Notes: generated from the letters alone by a model not told the origin. A stretch of DNA of 64,000 nt from Verrucomicrobiia bacterium (GCA_030432235.1 JAUIHT010000007.1:62001-126000), one strand, 5' to 3'. Positions 17,431 to 27,352 are shown, counted from the stretch's first letter. Made by a program: numbers and translations.

Positions 17431-18810
17431 TCATAACGCACTAAAACATTTCATCGAATCGATTAGGCTAAGTCCGGTATGGTAGCATGGGTCTACATCG
17501 GGCACAGCCGGGATGCTGCGGTCAGGTTTCCCAGAGTTGTCCAAAGCCTGTACTGCCAACAAGTGGGGAGGCTTTACATAATACTCAAAAAATGCCTTTG
17601 TACATTTGTCTATAACTGAGAAATAGTCTGCACGCTCCTCCTTGGGCACAACCAGAATACACTCGGAAGCGGCACGAATCACTTCGGGCAGATTCCACCA
17701 TGGCAACTGCGTATAGATAGGCTTTCCGCTCACGATATCCACTGATTGGTAGATCCCGTATCCTTGCGGATGCCATCCAAGCCGAAAGGCGGTCAAAAAC
17801 ACCTGAGGCAAGAGACGTTTAAACTGAGAAATGACTTCACGGAACTGACCATCGAAGTATCTCTCACAGTTGCGGATAAACTTAAGACTCAACCCGGCAA
17901 ATTCGATCGCGTGGCCTGGAAGCGACGGCAGGCAATCCCCCTCGAAATAGGGCTCGCCGTTCATGGTCGTATATTCCCACATCGCGCAATGCGGAATATC
18001 GAGCTGGCCTTCCGTATTTACATAGTCATCCAAGACATCACGTATAAACTCCAGGCCAAGCGTGAGATAACGGCTATCGTGGGTACCCTCCAAAAACAAC
18101 GGAAGTCCACTTAAAGCAATCATGCGCGTCGCCTGCGTCCTGCGTTTAGCCGCTGTTTTAAGAGAGGAATTAGCAGGGTCCAGAGCCAACTGATCGGAAC
18201 GAAAGCGGCTCGCCTGAATAACCTCTACCGCTTCGTCAAAAATTCCCTGTGCTATCTTCATGCGTGGCAAGTCTCCCAGATAGCGCGTTGCCGCAAATAA
18301 ACCTTTGGCGTAAAAAATATCCGTATAGCTACGAGCAACTTCCTTGAGACCATTTCTTGGCCGCAATTGCCCGTCCTGGCCGACCTCCAAGGGCTGACCG
18401 GACGAGTTCATGAGGAATGCCAGCCGACCGCCCTGACTTAAACGTATCGTTTCCAATCGCTCAACCAAGCCTTCCAGAGCTAGGCGTATCGTATCCAGCG
18501 GAACCGTGTCCTCGCCCATGGGCTCTTTTGACTCTTGAAACCAGACAGCGTGGCCTGCCAATGCCTCCAGCGCCCTACCCTGTATCCAGCCGTAAACGAC
18601 CTCCTTGCTTCGAATGGTCCCGAATTCATCAAAGTCACGCGCATTGATGATATCGTATTTGGTATCGACGAGACCATTCCCATGCGCAGGCCCCATTCGC
18701 TGCAGCACAAAGCGTAGATTCTCCCTTATCAGCGGGACAAAATCAGCCACATAGGACTTAGTGGCAACAGACTGATGATCACTTTCGACAGGGACTGAAG
18801 CGTCCATCAC
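17431..18810 (-). CDS. N-acylglucosamine 2-epimerase (AGE)-like (alpha/alpha)6-barrel protein
   Basis: 459 residues, no signal peptide, so cytoplasmic. Helix-rich throughout. RSYTDIFYAKGLFAATRYLG and GLPLFLEGTHDSRYL near the middle, and LPWWNLPEVIRAASECILVV near residue 395, resemble the AGE/mannose-isomerase fold with the conserved 'PWW...E..RA' segment. Known members epimerise N-acetylglucosamine/mannosamine or cellobiose, or isomerise mannose. The neighbouring six-hairpin and GH-A genes are in the same operon. It starts 19 bp after the six-hairpin gene ends. Substrate is not predicted; it could also be an unsaturated glucuronyl hydrolase-like relative. Confidence 0.65.
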   Translation of the reverse strand: MMDASVPVESDHQSVATKSYVADFVPLIRENLRFVLQRMGPAHGNGLVDTKYDIINARDFDEFGTIRSKEVVYGWIQGRALEALAGHAVWFQESKEPMGEDTVPLDTIRLALEGLVERLETIRLSQGGRLAFLMNSSGQPLEVGQDGQLRPRNGLKEVARSYTDIFYAKGLFAATRYLGDLPRMKIAQGIFDEAVEVIQASRFRSDQLALDPANSSLKTAAKRRTQATRMIALSGLPLFLEGTHDSRYLTLGLEFIRDVLDDYVNTEGQLDIPHCAMWEYTTMNGEPYFEGDCLPSLPGHAIEFAGLSLKFIRNCERYFDGQFREVISQFKRLLPQVFLTAFRLGWHPQGYGIYQSVDIVSGKPIYTQLPWWNLPEVIRAASECILVVPKEERADYFSVIDKCTKAFFEYYVKPPHLLAVQALDNSGKPDRSIPAVPDVDPCYHTGLSLIDSMKCFSAL

Positions 18811-18829
18811 AGAAAAACCTTTCTGAGGT

Positions 18830-20086
18830 TCATGGGATGCTCACCCGGCTTTTCTCGATTATCTTATCCGATAAGGGAAAAAGCGAATTTCCAGTCTGCA
18901 TGAGCAAAGCAAAAATAGAATAGCCGGTAACACGAAGGTTAATCCATTCGCCATGCCCATGTAAGCAACTGCTGTTCATCCCCGGAAAGGCGCCATTGAG
19001 AGCGGGGTCATCCGATGAAATCTGTAAATCCACCAGATGGTCGAGAGCTCTCTGAATGGCAAGACTCAGCACTTCGACCTCACCGGGCTGCGCGATACTC
19101 AAGTAGCGGGAGAGGAATATGCTTGCCGTTGCAGAGCCGACTTCCAGCTCCGGCTGCATGAAGCCACCATCGGCGTTTTGCTTGTCGAGTACCCATTTCA
19201 CATAGGCCTTGAGGCGCTCACGATAGATTTCCCTGCCGAACTGTTCGTAGCTCTCGATCATGGCTACTCCGGAAAAGTCATCGTTTATTTTGTGCATTTC
19301 GCGCCAATCAAACGGAAACTTTTTCAGGGACGCAGGATCCTCAAACTTACCCCCGTGGATATCATCGTACACAATGGTGATTTCTCCATCGTCATGCAGG
19401 AAAGTGCGGACGTAATAGTCACTCATCGCAAGCGCGGCGTCCTGGAATTTCACTTCGTGGGTTTCCTTGAAAAGGTCATGCAAGAACAGGATGGCGCCAC
19501 CTTGGCAACTTGCCTGAGTGATATCCGTATCGCGTCCACTCGGCCCGAGCTTGACCGTTGCCAGTACCCAATCACGGCGATATGCGTTCTTTAACATCCA
19601 CCGGGCGTAGAGCACGGCGCGTTCGATGCTGTCGGCATCGCCGGTATAGCGCCCGTAACACAGCAGGCCCCACGCAGCGGATAACCCATCGCGGGGGTGA
19701 ATCCACTCCGTCTGAGGAGTCTCTTCCACAATCGCCCCAAAGCTGTGCGAATCTCGCGAGTCCAGCCTTTGCAGTGACTTGATGTACCGCACCGCATACT
19801 GGGCTGCTTCCAGGTATTTCTCATCCCCCGTGAGACGATGGAGAGATAACATGGCAATGGCCCCGAAGCCCGTCGTCCAGTTAGTGCTGTAGCCATCCCA
19901 GCCTCCCTTAATTAGGCGGGCGTACAGAAAACGGCCATGATTCGCATCAAATGGTTTTCGTACCTGATTATTAACCAACCAATTGCCTGCCTTGATCGCA
20001 CATTCCTGGTAACGCACCCCTTGCTCCGCAGCAGGTGCCTTACCCTCAATTTCCTCGCTTTTATTAAGATCCAGACTGTTAATCAT
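18830..20086 (-). CDS. Six-hairpin (alpha/alpha toroid) protein, function unknown
   Basis: 418 residues, no signal peptide. Repeating helical hairpins (AIKAGNWLVNNQ, TGFGAIAMLSLHRLTGDEKY, LEAAQYAVRYIKSLQ, AVLYARWMLKNAY, DAALAMSDYYVRTFL, RLKAYVKWVLDKQNADGGF) are typical of six-hairpin glycosidase-like folds such as GH88/GH105, epimerases and lyases. Conserved-looking acidic residues (WREMHKINDDFSG) could be catalytic, but no family-defining motif is certain. It sits between the GH-A gene (32-bp gap) and the AGE-like gene (19-bp gap), so the three probably act on the same sugar. Cytoplasmic location is expected. Confidence 0.55.
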   Translation of the reverse strand: MINSLDLNKSEEIEGKAPAAEQGVRYQECAIKAGNWLVNNQVRKPFDANHGRFLYARLIKGGWDGYSTNWTTGFGAIAMLSLHRLTGDEKYLEAAQYAVRYIKSLQRLDSRDSHSFGAIVEETPQTEWIHPRDGLSAAWGLLCYGRYTGDADSIERAVLYARWMLKNAYRRDWVLATVKLGPSGRDTDITQASCQGGAILFLHDLFKETHEVKFQDAALAMSDYYVRTFLHDDGEITIVYDDIHGGKFEDPASLKKFPFDWREMHKINDDFSGVAMIESYEQFGREIYRERLKAYVKWVLDKQNADGGFMQPELEVGSATASIFLSRYLSIAQPGEVEVLSLAIQRALDHLVDLQISSDDPALNGAFPGMNSSCLHGHGEWINLRVTGYSIFALLMQTGNSLFPLSDKIIEKSRVSIP

Positions 20087-20117
20087 CGTTTATTTTCCTG
20101 TTAAGTGTCCTCTCGCA

Positions 20118-22745
20118 TCACGCAGGTGGAACAGCCTCGATTTCATACCATAAGGTAGAGGCACCCTTCCCGATCGTGAACACGTAGAAACCGTCTTTCC
20201 GCCTGCTAACCGCTATTTCATCGGCACGCTCGCCGGTTTCATTCAAGGCCCAAACACGAATCGAGCCCTCATGCTTGAAACTGAGTTGGGCCGAAATGAC
20301 TTCAATCCGGCTCGGCGCCTTCCCCCAGTCCTTACCGACGGATACCTTACGTTCATCGGTCCAGCCCATTTCCGTGTTTTCGGTAAAACCATTTGCCACG
20401 ATCAGCATCCGCTTGCTCTTCAGGAGCGGTAGGTCGTCCTGCGACGTAACGGCTATGATCTGCCAGCGCTTGTCTGTATGCACGGGAGCTATTTCCAGTC
20501 CCTTCAACGCAACAGGGTTTCCCGTGGTATAGCCCAGAAGCAGCTTGGTTTTCGGTGTGTCGATGGTAATACGGCCGGCATCGGTATCGCTTCGGTCCCA
20601 GACAAATTGCCCATTATCAGAACGAATGACGGGCGTCGAATCCTCGGCATCCACCTCATGGATTTCACCGACATTCTCCGCGGGCAACAAGCCGACCCGG
20701 TGACGCACTGCCTGCGCCGGGTCGAGACCGTAAAAATCCACGCCGAGTTCAAACAGGGATGGGCGCTCCTGAAGTAGCTTTGCCTGTTCATGTTCGACAG
20801 ACTGCGGGACTTCCACGGCATACTTGTTGGGCTTCAAGTCACCGCGCAGAAACAGATTTGCCGCGATGATCATGTTGGCCATCTTGGCCGGGTGGTGTGA
20901 ATAATCAAAGAAACCGCGCACCATACCGCTATCCCATCCCTCACCATCGCCTTGATAGAGAAAATAAAAGAGCCCATCCCAGTCCTGTAGCGCCGCATAA
21001 GCCGCTGAAATGATGGGAGACTCTCCGGCAAAGTGAGAGGGCGCGGGGTGATCATACTCGGTCACCATGAATGGCTTTCCAAAGACCCTTTGCATGCCTA
21101 GCCGGGTAATCTCCATCCTCGGGTCGTTGACCATGCTGACATTATTCACGTACCAGTTCCCCAAGTCCCACATGCGACCGGGGAATTTCGGGTGCTGCCA
21201 ATAGTAGTGGGTATCCACAACATCCTGTTCGGACATCAACATGGGCGTAGAAAAGCCGACCTGGCTGCCTACGATCAAAGAGCGGTACCCGAGGTCTTTC
21301 CGCAGGTAGTCATACATATCTTTCCAATAGCGCGACTCGAGAAAGTACAGAAAAGCCACCCAATCCTTGAGCGCATTTTCGGAAATGGCGGAAGTATCCA
21401 GAGCTAGGTTACCTGCCTCCAGAGACTGCCCTTCAGGAAGTGTGCTGCCGACCAAGGAGACATCTTTGAAAAAAAACTGTGCGCCCGTGTTAGAGAGCGA
21501 TGAAAAATTGACACGCAATTTGGCTTTGTCCGCCAGAAAGCTGAACTTGAAATCCTGCCAGTATGGTTTGAGCCGGATGTATTGATCGAGGCTCGTACTG
21601 CTCCACGGCGACTCCGTTTCCTGCATGCGTACTTTGATAGTCCGGTAGTCTTTAGCGCGGGCACGGAACTTCAGAGTATAGCCTTTGCCCGGCTCCAAAT
21701 CGACCACCTGATAGAACTCGACGGTCCATGGCTGGGAACCCGCTTTCAGGACTTCCACCATGCCCACATGCTTGTAGAACTCCGTCGAAACGGCATCGGC
21801 TTTTGCTTCAGCGCCCTGCTGGGTATTCAGCACCCAATTTCTGACTCCATCCTCAAAACCGCCATTGCGCAGTATGTTGGTAGCCTCCGCTTCCTGTTCG
21901 ATGCCCCAGGCTTTACTCAGCGCATCCATACTGGAATATTTGCGACTAAGCCACTCATTCCACTGGCGTTGCAAATCCTCTTCAAACGTCTTCGGTACGG
22001 GCCCATCGCGCAGCAGACCCGTGTAGCCACTCAGCCAACCGGCGACCAAGCCGTTTTCGTTGTTGATTTCGACAATGGCCACGGCGGGATCCTCCGCCAA
22101 AGTAATCCCGGTATAGGGATTTTCATAGGTGAGTAACTGCTTTGCGAAGCGCTTTTGGAGTTTGATAAGCGGTTCGTAGAACATACCGATACGGTGCGCA
22201 TCTTTTGAACTGAGCTTATCGATATCCTCAGGTAATCCATCTTCCAACGAGAAATCGCGCGAGCACAGCAGATTGAGATTTGTATAAATGCCTTTTGCCT
22301 TCAGTGCGGCGATAAAATACCCCAACCGATCCAGTGATTCCGGGTCAGCGTGGAGTGTGTTTTCCGGCTTGATACCAAAGATGTTGCGGTCCTCGGGAGC
22401 CCAGCCGAAATCCATATGGTGGAAGCGTACGGCATTAACTCCGAATTTGGCCAGGCGGTTAGCAGTCAAATCTACGATTTCGTGTTCAGGAAAATTCGCA
22501 TCAGCCCCCAGATTAAACCCAAGAAAACGAATCGGCTGCTCGCCAGAATAGAGCCGGCCATCTTTGCCGGCATGTACGTACCCTTCCTTACCCGCAGGCG
22601 CCACTAACAAGGTGTCAGCGCTAACGACATTCCTGGAACCATCGTCATAAGGAAGCGCAAAAGGAACCGTTTCCTTTGCATAGGCATAGCTCGATGAAAG
22701 TAGACCAAGCAGGCATGCAACAAGCTTGTATATGTTATTTGTCAT
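20118..22745 (-). CDS. Exported clan GH-A glycoside hydrolase with inserted carbohydrate-binding domain
   Basis: 875 residues from the ATG at 22745, which gives a signal peptide (MTNNIYKLVACLLGLLSSSYAYA). Residues about 55-290 begin a TIM barrel: IRFLGFNLGADANFPE, FGVNAVRFHHMDFGWAP, GIYTNLNLL, and VEINNENG near residue 228 with the Asn-Glu pair of an acid/base. An insertion at about 300-450 (NGGFEDGVRNWVLNTQQ...PGKGYTLKFRARAKD) is a CBM4/9-like jelly roll. The barrel then resumes, with VTEYDHPAP near residue 562 a likely nucleophile, and a beta-rich tail ends the protein. It is the first gene of the operon and exported, so it should attack the polymer outside the cytoplasm. Confidence 0.8.
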   Translation of the reverse strand: MTNNIYKLVACLLGLLSSSYAYAKETVPFALPYDDGSRNVVSADTLLVAPAGKEGYVHAGKDGRLYSGEQPIRFLGFNLGADANFPEHEIVDLTANRLAKFGVNAVRFHHMDFGWAPEDRNIFGIKPENTLHADPESLDRLGYFIAALKAKGIYTNLNLLCSRDFSLEDGLPEDIDKLSSKDAHRIGMFYEPLIKLQKRFAKQLLTYENPYTGITLAEDPAVAIVEINNENGLVAGWLSGYTGLLRDGPVPKTFEEDLQRQWNEWLSRKYSSMDALSKAWGIEQEAEATNILRNGGFEDGVRNWVLNTQQGAEAKADAVSTEFYKHVGMVEVLKAGSQPWTVEFYQVVDLEPGKGYTLKFRARAKDYRTIKVRMQETESPWSSTSLDQYIRLKPYWQDFKFSFLADKAKLRVNFSSLSNTGAQFFFKDVSLVGSTLPEGQSLEAGNLALDTSAISENALKDWVAFLYFLESRYWKDMYDYLRKDLGYRSLIVGSQVGFSTPMLMSEQDVVDTHYYWQHPKFPGRMWDLGNWYVNNVSMVNDPRMEITRLGMQRVFGKPFMVTEYDHPAPSHFAGESPIISAAYAALQDWDGLFYFLYQGDGEGWDSGMVRGFFDYSHHPAKMANMIIAANLFLRGDLKPNKYAVEVPQSVEHEQAKLLQERPSLFELGVDFYGLDPAQAVRHRVGLLPAENVGEIHEVDAEDSTPVIRSDNGQFVWDRSDTDAGRITIDTPKTKLLLGYTTGNPVALKGLEIAPVHTDKRWQIIAVTSQDDLPLLKSKRMLIVANGFTENTEMGWTDERKVSVGKDWGKAPSRIEVISAQLSFKHEGSIRVWALNETGERADEIAVSRRKDGFYVFTIGKGASTLWYEIEAVPPA

Positions 22746-23157
22746 ATAATATATCCAATTATCTTCCGTATCGCAGCTATTCAAAAAGCGGTGTACATGA
22801 GTATCGGATGCATCGAATAAATCGGGGGATTAACTTAAAGATCGATATATCAAAAAGCATATTTGTTTGGGGTTCGGTTACCCTATTCTGGCTAAGGAGC
22901 TATTAACGTTCTTATTCGATATTCAAGACGTTTCAACCAGCCGCCAAGCATATGGCAGAAAAAGCATATTTTATAGATGTTAATCAATGCTTCAGCCAAG
23001 CGGCTATCGATACTCAGAACCGTTTGAAAGTGACAAATAGCTGGAACAAAGACATGTCTAAAAATGTATATTTATCATCACAATGATTGTCGACAGTTTG
23101 CCCGATGGCGTGTAAGTTGAAATTGTTCTTCAAGAAAAAGCCCAATTAGAGAAGAGG
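22746..23157. other. 412-bp divergent intergenic region with AGCATAT repeats
   Basis: This lies between the GH-A operon (-) and the GH20 gene (+). No credible ORF was found. AGCATAT occurs three times (22856, 22947, 22963), twice within the identical 12-mer AAAAAGCATATT (22852-22863 and 22959-22970). It presumably holds both promoters, and the direct repeats may be AraC-type sites for the regulator at 24770. Confidence 0.45.
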
Positions 23158-24702
23158 ATGCTGCCATTTCGTCCATTAGGGGATACACGCAAATGTGCCT
23201 TCCTTACCCCCTACCCTCAGCAGATTGAGCTGTGCGGAAGTGAATTCGATGCAACCGGCTTTTGCCCCGACATTCACAACGAAGCCGGAGAGGCAGATAT
23301 TGCTGAGCTTTTCGAAAATCGCCTGGCGCATTTCCTCAACATAAAGAACTCCCCCAAGTACGATACCAAGCTACCATTCCACCTACATATCGATGAATTA
23401 GGTTTACGGCCGGAAAGCTACAGACTTTCCATACGAAAAGAGGCAATCGTCGTGGCTGGTCAGGATGCTGCCGGCCTGTTCTACGGGCTGCAAACGCTCC
23501 TTCAACTGGTCGCCTTTTGCCCCCACAGCCTGCCAGAGCTGGATATCACAGACTGGCCCAACGCCAAGGTTCGTTCCGTCATGCTCGACCTGGGACGAAG
23601 CGTCTACCCGAGGCCACTGATAGAACGCTGCATACGCATTATGGCGCAGTTGAAGATGAATGTCCTGCACCTGCATTTGTACGACGATCAACTATGCGGG
23701 ATTCGCTTCGATAATCTTCCGTTGGGCCGGGAGAACCCTGGTGCCCTTTCGATTGACGACCTAAAAGCTATCATACTCTACGCACGACAATTCCATATCT
23801 CCGTCTGGCCGGAAATGGAGTCCTGGGGACACTGCGGCTCTTTGATTTACCATTACCCGGAATGCTATGGCGGCCCCGGCATGTGGGAAGGCCAGTCGCT
23901 CGGTATCGGAGAAACGACTTTCCAGCTTCTTGAACGCATTTATGAGTCAATCATACCTGTACTTGAGCCCAATAGCACAGTCCATTTGGGGCTCGATGAA
24001 GCCACGTGGAAACTCCTGCCGGACTATGAAAACAAAGGCAAGGACCTTACCCCGGAATGGCTCGTCGAGCACCTCTACGAGCGCGTCGATGCCATCGCTC
24101 GTTCCCATCGCAAAAATCTGGATGTCTGTGTGTGGGCAGACCATGGCGGACGTCCGATACCAGACAGGCTGCACGATAAAATCATCGTCGAACCATGGGC
24201 CTACTTTGACCTGCAAGAGCGCGAAATCACCGAGAAGGTACGTAAATATAGCAGTAAAGATCAGCCAAGATTTCTCATGGGGGCCGGTCAAAGCTCCGTG
24301 CACTTCAGCGGTTCATTCGGAGCCACGAGACATTGGTGCCTCCAAGGTTACACAACGACGAACTGCCTCGGAGTGGATTTGTGCCTATGGGAAGGCAACT
24401 ATCTGGAGCGCTATTTGCTGACCCTATACGGCGGTGCGGATTATGCCTGGAACGCCAGCAACGCCTACCAGCCTCCGGCGTTGGATAAGGACCCGTACCG
24501 CGAAATGGCCATCGCGCAGGTCCACAGCAGGATGCTTAGCTGGCAGACACTATTTGAAGAAGCCAACGACACCGGCATTCTGACCGATCGGGGTCCCGCC
24601 ATTTACCGTGGCTATTACATTGATGGCGCCTTGGCAGGCCAGCCCGTCGCGCCGACAGTGAACGCGGTGAACCACACCCACTCTGCCGAAATGACCGAAT
24701 AA
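23158..24702 (+). CDS. GH20 beta-hexosaminidase-like enzyme, probably cytoplasmic
   Basis: 514 residues, no signal peptide. Residues about 75-125 match the GH20b accessory domain (ESYRLSIRKEAIVVAGQDAA, GLFYGLQTLLQL). The catalytic barrel starts at about 140 (VRSVMLDLGRSVYPRPLIER, LKMNVLHLHLYDDQ, SVWPEMESWGH). HLGLDEATW near residue 279 supplies the Asp-Glu pair of the substrate-assisted GH20 mechanism, in the usual HIGGDE position. VEPWAYFD follows near residue 345. The family removes terminal GlcNAc, GalNAc or their 6-sulfates. With no signal it would act on imported oligosaccharides. The next gene, an AraC regulator, starts 67 bp after its stop. Confidence 0.85.
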   Translation: MLPFRPLGDTRKCAFLTPYPQQIELCGSEFDATGFCPDIHNEAGEADIAELFENRLAHFLNIKNSPKYDTKLPFHLHIDELGLRPESYRLSIRKEAIVVAGQDAAGLFYGLQTLLQLVAFCPHSLPELDITDWPNAKVRSVMLDLGRSVYPRPLIERCIRIMAQLKMNVLHLHLYDDQLCGIRFDNLPLGRENPGALSIDDLKAIILYARQFHISVWPEMESWGHCGSLIYHYPECYGGPGMWEGQSLGIGETTFQLLERIYESIIPVLEPNSTVHLGLDEATWKLLPDYENKGKDLTPEWLVEHLYERVDAIARSHRKNLDVCVWADHGGRPIPDRLHDKIIVEPWAYFDLQEREITEKVRKYSSKDQPRFLMGAGQSSVHFSGSFGATRHWCLQGYTTTNCLGVDLCLWEGNYLERYLLTLYGGADYAWNASNAYQPPALDKDPYREMAIAQVHSRMLSWQTLFEEANDTGILTDRGPAIYRGYYIDGALAGQPVAPTVNAVNHTHSAEMTE

Positions 24703-24769
24703 CGAATCATGGAAACGCCCATTACCAAACCGCTTGCTCCGTACCAGTCTCGTCTATCTTAAATTGAGT

Positions 24770-25615
24770 ATGAAGCCACCTAGAAAAGCCGGCATCTTTA
24801 AAGGGGATCGAGTTATTGCACACGAGGATTCCTACTTTCAAATGCTGGCGGCGGCTTATTGGGTGGACGACAAACTGGGGCTGTACGGAAGCTATATTTA
24901 TAACGCACTGGAGCCCGCTGTTCACTGGATATATACCATTGAGGGCAAAGCCATATTACAAACGAATCAGGGCAATTACCTGCTCGAGCCCGGCCATGAC
25001 CTCGTCTTTACCGTTCCGTGCCAGGCCAAGATAATACGCTTCGATACTTCAAGCCTGTGGCGGCATCTCGCGTTTTATTTCATCGGAGACTGGGCGAATG
25101 CCTTTTTCGACCAAAGCATACGCGAATACGGCAACTATCACGCCATCCCTTTTGAGTCGCCCGTCATTGAGGATGCCGTCTCCATCGCGGAAAGCCTGAT
25201 CGGGACTCAGAACGTTGACCCGCATTTGCTGTCCGGGCGCGCCTATGCCTGGGCCATGCAGTGGTATAAAGCGGTCTCTCAGTATGCCACCTCTCAACCT
25301 TCGCACAGCCAATATATGATATCATCATCCCCTCTTCTGGGATCAGGGCAAAAGTCCGTCACTGAATTGGCACGCTCACTGGGCTATTCCGAAAGGCATA
25401 TATCCAGGATGTTAAAGAAAATGTGGAATCGAACCCCCGGAAATATTTTGAAGAACAACAGGCTCGAACGCGCCAAGCGGTTGTTGCGCCAACCGGGCAC
25501 ACGTGTTTCCGATATTGCGATCCAAGTGGGCTACAATAGCCCCTCATCCTTTATCCGTGCTTTCAAGCGTGCCTATGGCTCCACTCCACATCAGTATGCC
25601 AGTAATATTGACTAA
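24770..25615 (+). CDS. AraC family transcriptional regulator
   Basis: 281 residues from the ATG at 24770; an upstream start at 24734 is possible. Residues about 20-95 form a cupin-like sensor (AVHWIYTIEGKAIL, NYLLEPGHDLVFTVP). The C-terminal third holds both AraC helix-turn-helix units: SVTELARSLGYSERHISRML and VSDIAIQVGYNSPSSFIRAF, then KRAYGSTPHQY. It follows the GH20 gene on the same strand and probably autoregulates this locus and the divergent GH-A operon; that link is inference. The gene ends 107 bp from the converging deacetylase gene. Confidence 0.9.
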   Translation: MKPPRKAGIFKGDRVIAHEDSYFQMLAAAYWVDDKLGLYGSYIYNALEPAVHWIYTIEGKAILQTNQGNYLLEPGHDLVFTVPCQAKIIRFDTSSLWRHLAFYFIGDWANAFFDQSIREYGNYHAIPFESPVIEDAVSIAESLIGTQNVDPHLLSGRAYAWAMQWYKAVSQYATSQPSHSQYMISSSPLLGSGQKSVTELARSLGYSERHISRMLKKMWNRTPGNILKNNRLERAKRLLRQPGTRVSDIAIQVGYNSPSSFIRAFKRAYGSTPHQYASNID

Positions 25616-25722
25616 GGTTTAGGGGACATCCAAATCCGGCAGCTAGATAGGGAATAATCTCATAACTGCTATAGAGAAAGCTCGCGCGTGGTTACCATAT
25701 CAAGCCCGGGTCACCGTAAGCG

Positions 25723-27255
25723 CTATCGCTGAGACACATGCTGGCTCAGCTCAGCCATGGTTGTCGCAAAGACACGCTCGTAGGTTTCGCCAAGGTTAAA
25801 GTCCAATTCGGCGACAAAATATTGTTTCCCTGACAGGAAGCGCTCCTCCGAACGGATGTCCGGCAGCTCAATCCGCCGCTCCAGCGACTCACCTGCTTTA
25901 ATGCTGCCTAGCTCCAGAGATATAACCCCTTCCGCATAACATAACGGCAACCTGAAATACGCGTGAATATCGGTAGCAGGATGCGGACTAGTGTTAGTCA
26001 ATCGAAGGGCCAACTGATTCACCGCCGGGAGGTATTGCAGCCAAGCCTGGACATCCGAGCCGCTGTCCATCTTGTCGGTGGGGTCGGCCAGATTGTCATC
26101 ATTCACATAGGCGGAGATGACCGTCGGCACCTGCTTTCCAGAGTCATGCTCAAGAGTAATATGCGGGATGCTGGCTATCGTTTTCAGTGAAGGCTCAGCC
26201 GTATCGCCAAAGACCCCCACGGCACCGTCGGCCTTGAATGACAAGGGTATCGTATCACCAAGGTCTACCGGCAGGAATCGTGTGATCCGGTAGGTTACCT
26301 TGTTACCGTCCTGGCCTGCTTTTTCCAACTGTGAGTACTGAAACTCATAACGGTATGCGGCAAACTCGTTTTGATTGCAATACCACCAGTCATCGCGATG
26401 TGCATACTTCTTGAGCGCAGCCTCCATGTCATCCCAGGCATCATCATTCATCCACGCGTGAATGCCCAAGGTCATGTTGGGATGTAGATTTTTAACCCAG
26501 GGTTCATGCGTGTATTTGTCAACCCACTTGTCAAATTCCTCGACTGTGGTGTCGCGATCACCCGGGCGAACCTGTACGCAGGAAGAAAGCATTTTCGGGC
26601 TTAGTCCGTACTGTTCCTTCAAAAACCAAGCGTAAGGAGTGTGATGATAGCCCGTACGCAGAAAAGCCTCCGCGACATCCTTGGACAAAAGGGGGTCCTC
26701 TTTACTTTCAAAAACACCACCGGGGAAAGCGAAACTGGCAATCGGCTTGTCGGTCGAGGATTCCCTCTCCACCCGAATGGCCAACATCTCCCACCAGATA
26801 ACATTACGGGGAATATTGTTGAAATAGGCATGGGTCATACTGTGCCCCCCAAGGCTGAAATCTTCCGCCAAGAGCGTATCCGTGTATTCTGTTCCCCATT
26901 CAAAACGACCATCTTTGGTCCGGTGATTTTCACTATTTAGATAAAAGGTACCTTTATAACCATATTTGGCCATTAGGTCGTGGACGCGGATATTATTCTC
27001 CAGATTATCATCCCAGCGCGCAGAAAACGCCCACTCTTTGCTGTCAGGCAGCGGAGTGATAACCAGCTCAGCCGCGTTCGCCGCTTCTTCGCTATCGTAC
27101 ACCACGGTGAAAGTCTGCTCGTAGGTACGCATGCCCAACGGATTAGGACCCGTGCGCAGCAGACCAACATCGCGAGCCGAATCGTCCTGCTCCGCGTGCA
27201 TCAGAGACAGTCCCGCCAACAAACCCACCAATCCAAATCGAGACAATATTCTCAT
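25723..27255 (-). CDS. Exported polysaccharide deacetylase-like protein (NodB fold)
   Basis: 510 residues. A signal peptide (MRILSRFGLVGLLAGLSLMHA) is followed by a NodB-type catalytic domain at about 65-300. FSARWDDN carries the Asp pair, LGGHSMTHAYF the HSxTH metal motif, and SFAFPGG the third conserved motif. HPNMTLGIHAWMND may provide the last His. The C-terminal 180 residues are beta-rich and may bind substrate. CE4 enzymes remove N- or O-acetyl groups from chitin, peptidoglycan, xylan or other polymers, consistent with an acetylated amino-sugar or uronan target. It lies in the same orientation as the PEP-CTERM gene upstream, with a 97-bp gap. Confidence 0.8.
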   Translation of the reverse strand: MRILSRFGLVGLLAGLSLMHAEQDDSARDVGLLRTGPNPLGMRTYEQTFTVVYDSEEAANAAELVITPLPDSKEWAFSARWDDNLENNIRVHDLMAKYGYKGTFYLNSENHRTKDGRFEWGTEYTDTLLAEDFSLGGHSMTHAYFNNIPRNVIWWEMLAIRVERESSTDKPIASFAFPGGVFESKEDPLLSKDVAEAFLRTGYHHTPYAWFLKEQYGLSPKMLSSCVQVRPGDRDTTVEEFDKWVDKYTHEPWVKNLHPNMTLGIHAWMNDDAWDDMEAALKKYAHRDDWWYCNQNEFAAYRYEFQYSQLEKAGQDGNKVTYRITRFLPVDLGDTIPLSFKADGAVGVFGDTAEPSLKTIASIPHITLEHDSGKQVPTVISAYVNDDNLADPTDKMDSGSDVQAWLQYLPAVNQLALRLTNTSPHPATDIHAYFRLPLCYAEGVISLELGSIKAGESLERRIELPDIRSEERFLSGKQYFVAELDFNLGETYERVFATTMAELSQHVSQR

Positions 27256-27311
27256 TTTTATAAATTATTTTATAGTACTTATTATTAAAAATAACCATCT
27301 GAAGTTTCGCA

Positions 27312-27344
27312 AAACAGCTGACAAGACAAGGAAAGCCGCTGTTT
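27312..27344 (-). terminator. Possible intrinsic terminator after the PEP-CTERM gene
   Basis: Read on the - strand, arms AAACAGC and GCTGTTT enclose a 19-nt loop and are followed by a short T-run. It is placed just after the stop of the PEP-CTERM gene and before the deacetylase gene, so it may only partly end transcription. Confidence 0.35.
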
Positions 27345-27352
27345 ATCGAGAA

